From a bacterium (lineage in GTDB: Bacteria > Cyanobacteriota > Vampirovibrionia > Gastranaerophilales > Gastranaerophilaceae): a DNA stretch of 64,000 nucleotides. Each line of letters starts with the position of its first letter. Within the stretch, counting starts at the first letter, position 1. This document shows positions 63,478-64,000 of this stretch, piece by piece. The stretch lies in the NCBI GenBank assembly GCA_017478515.1, contig JAFVDH010000071.1, forward strand, positions 1-64,000. Reading direction: 5' to 3'. The notes under the pieces are model-generated. The model was not told the origin of the DNA. It saw only the letters and a list, made by a program, of their open reading frames with translations, and ran no database searches. A program made the translations under genes and the position numbers.

Positions 63478-64000
63478 ATGAATATTCATGAATTAAAATC
63501 GACAGTTGTTACAAGTAATATTGCAGGTAAATCAATAGATAAAAAGCCTGTAAATATTGCAAATACCATAGCTGAGCAGAAAGAAATCGTGAACGATAAA
63601 GGTGCACAGGCTTTAAAAAATTATTTTTTAGGAACACAAAATATACCGTCTTTTAAAGGTTTTGATTGTAATACAGGCGAATTTAACCATAATATGATGC
63701 TTGTACCATGTGCATGCTGCGGTAAAAAAATGATTAACGGCGGTGAAAATGTTGATAAACTTGCCGATGAGTTAAAACAATTGAAAGGCGAAGATAGAAC
63801 AAAATTTATTGATGAAACTCTTGAAATTTACAGACCAGTTCAAAAAGCTATAGTTCGTGGTATGAGAGAAGTTGGCGAAAAATATCCTAAGAAAACAACT
63901 ATGGAATTGCTTCCTATTATGGCAAACGATGTTCAAGGTATTTTGAAAAGAGGTCAATTAGCAGTTTTAGATGATGTTGATAAAGAAGCAAAAGAACATT
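63478..64000 (+). CDS. Orphan protein with CxCC motif, truncated by window end
   Basis: The family is not recognised. The ATG at 63478 (MNIHELKSTVVTSN) follows GAAAGTGTGT with only a weak ribosome-binding site, and at least 174 codons are visible. Residues 35-60 read AQALKNYFLGTQNIPSFKGF. A cysteine cluster, MLVPCACCGKKM, near residues 75-86 looks like half of a zinc knuckle. The next part is helical and charged (VDKLADELKQLKGEDRTKF). There is no signal peptide. It has the same look as the lineage-specific 38381 orphan. The rest of the gene is outside the window. Confidence 0.75.
   Translation, partial: MNIHELKSTVVTSNIAGKSIDKKPVNIANTIAEQKEIVNDKGAQALKNYFLGTQNIPSFKGFDCNTGEFNHNMMLVPCACCGKKMINGGENVDKLADELKQLKGEDRTKFIDETLEIYRPVQKAIVRGMREVGEKYPKKTTMELLPIMANDVQGILKRGQLAVLDDVDKEAKEH

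Overview
The window is about 33% GC and gene-dense. It reads as chromosome from a Gram-negative bacterium of the non-photosynthetic cyanobacterial sister lineage (Vampirovibrionia/Melainabacteria, probably a gut Gastranaerophilales). That placement is an inference. It rests on very AT-rich coding sequence, the diaminopimelate-aminotransferase route to lysine, an MCE/MlaD protein implying an outer membrane, a cyanobacterial-style DivIVA/AtpF-like coiled-coil protein next to coaD, and several proteins I recognise from no other group. No 16S rRNA gene is present to confirm it.

Layout. 1-300: two copies of a 149-bp tandem repeat, probably the edge of a longer array. 389-7406 (minus): upp, an MCE protein, an 800-residue HerA-like protein carrying a UvrD/PcrA-type C-terminal domain, and a large SWIM-SNF2 helicase. 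7407-9308: a repeat-rich stretch with a long nested hairpin, a secreted nuclease-like protein, a small XRE regulator and an inverted-repeat element. 9309-17411: a tightly overlapping cell-wall operon murF-mraY-murD-ftsW-murG-folC-licD, followed by yajQ. 18062-20839 (minus): a UbiA prenyltransferase, a ROK sugar kinase and nanE. 20898-27807: a frameshifted GT-C-like membrane protein, an M16 peptidase, uracil-DNA glycosylase, a GH35 beta-galactosidase and a small partner protein. 27865-31401: coaD operon, dnaK and long hairpins. 31509-37882: radical-SAM TIGR03960-type protein, RNase E/G, yqeK and nadD. 38028-41652: accessory zone with a large orphan glycine-rich protein, tmRNA (ssrA), an orphan 45-residue ORF, a GIY-YIG nuclease gene enclosed by about 100-bp inverted arms, and fragments resembling the tmRNA 3' end. 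41653-52169: nitrogen and lysine metabolism (dapL, dapF, a three-gene archaeal-type glutamate synthase, glnA) interspersed with three small XRE regulators. 52590-64000: VanX-like dipeptidase, LuxR-type response regulator, ZIP transporter, PPi-dependent phosphofructokinase, small membrane proteins, a two-domain M16 peptidase, recG and a truncated orphan.

Genes that work together. The murF-murG cluster makes lipid II and feeds FtsW. The VanX-like enzyme may trim D-Ala-D-Ala. dapL makes LL-DAP and dapF epimerises it to meso-DAP for the same wall. glnA and the split glutamate synthase form a GS-GOGAT cycle. RNase E/G, tmRNA, DnaK and RecG are housekeeping.

The strongest candidate for an undescribed system is the 553-bp unit 40506-41058. 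A single-domain GIY-YIG nuclease gene sits between near-perfect inverted arms that hold four 8-bp-stem/5-nt-loop hairpins whose differences are compensatory. This is analogous to, but not the same as, REP/RAYT elements. It lies next to tmRNA and duplicated tmRNA-3'-like sequence. No database search was possible, so family names come from motif recognition only.
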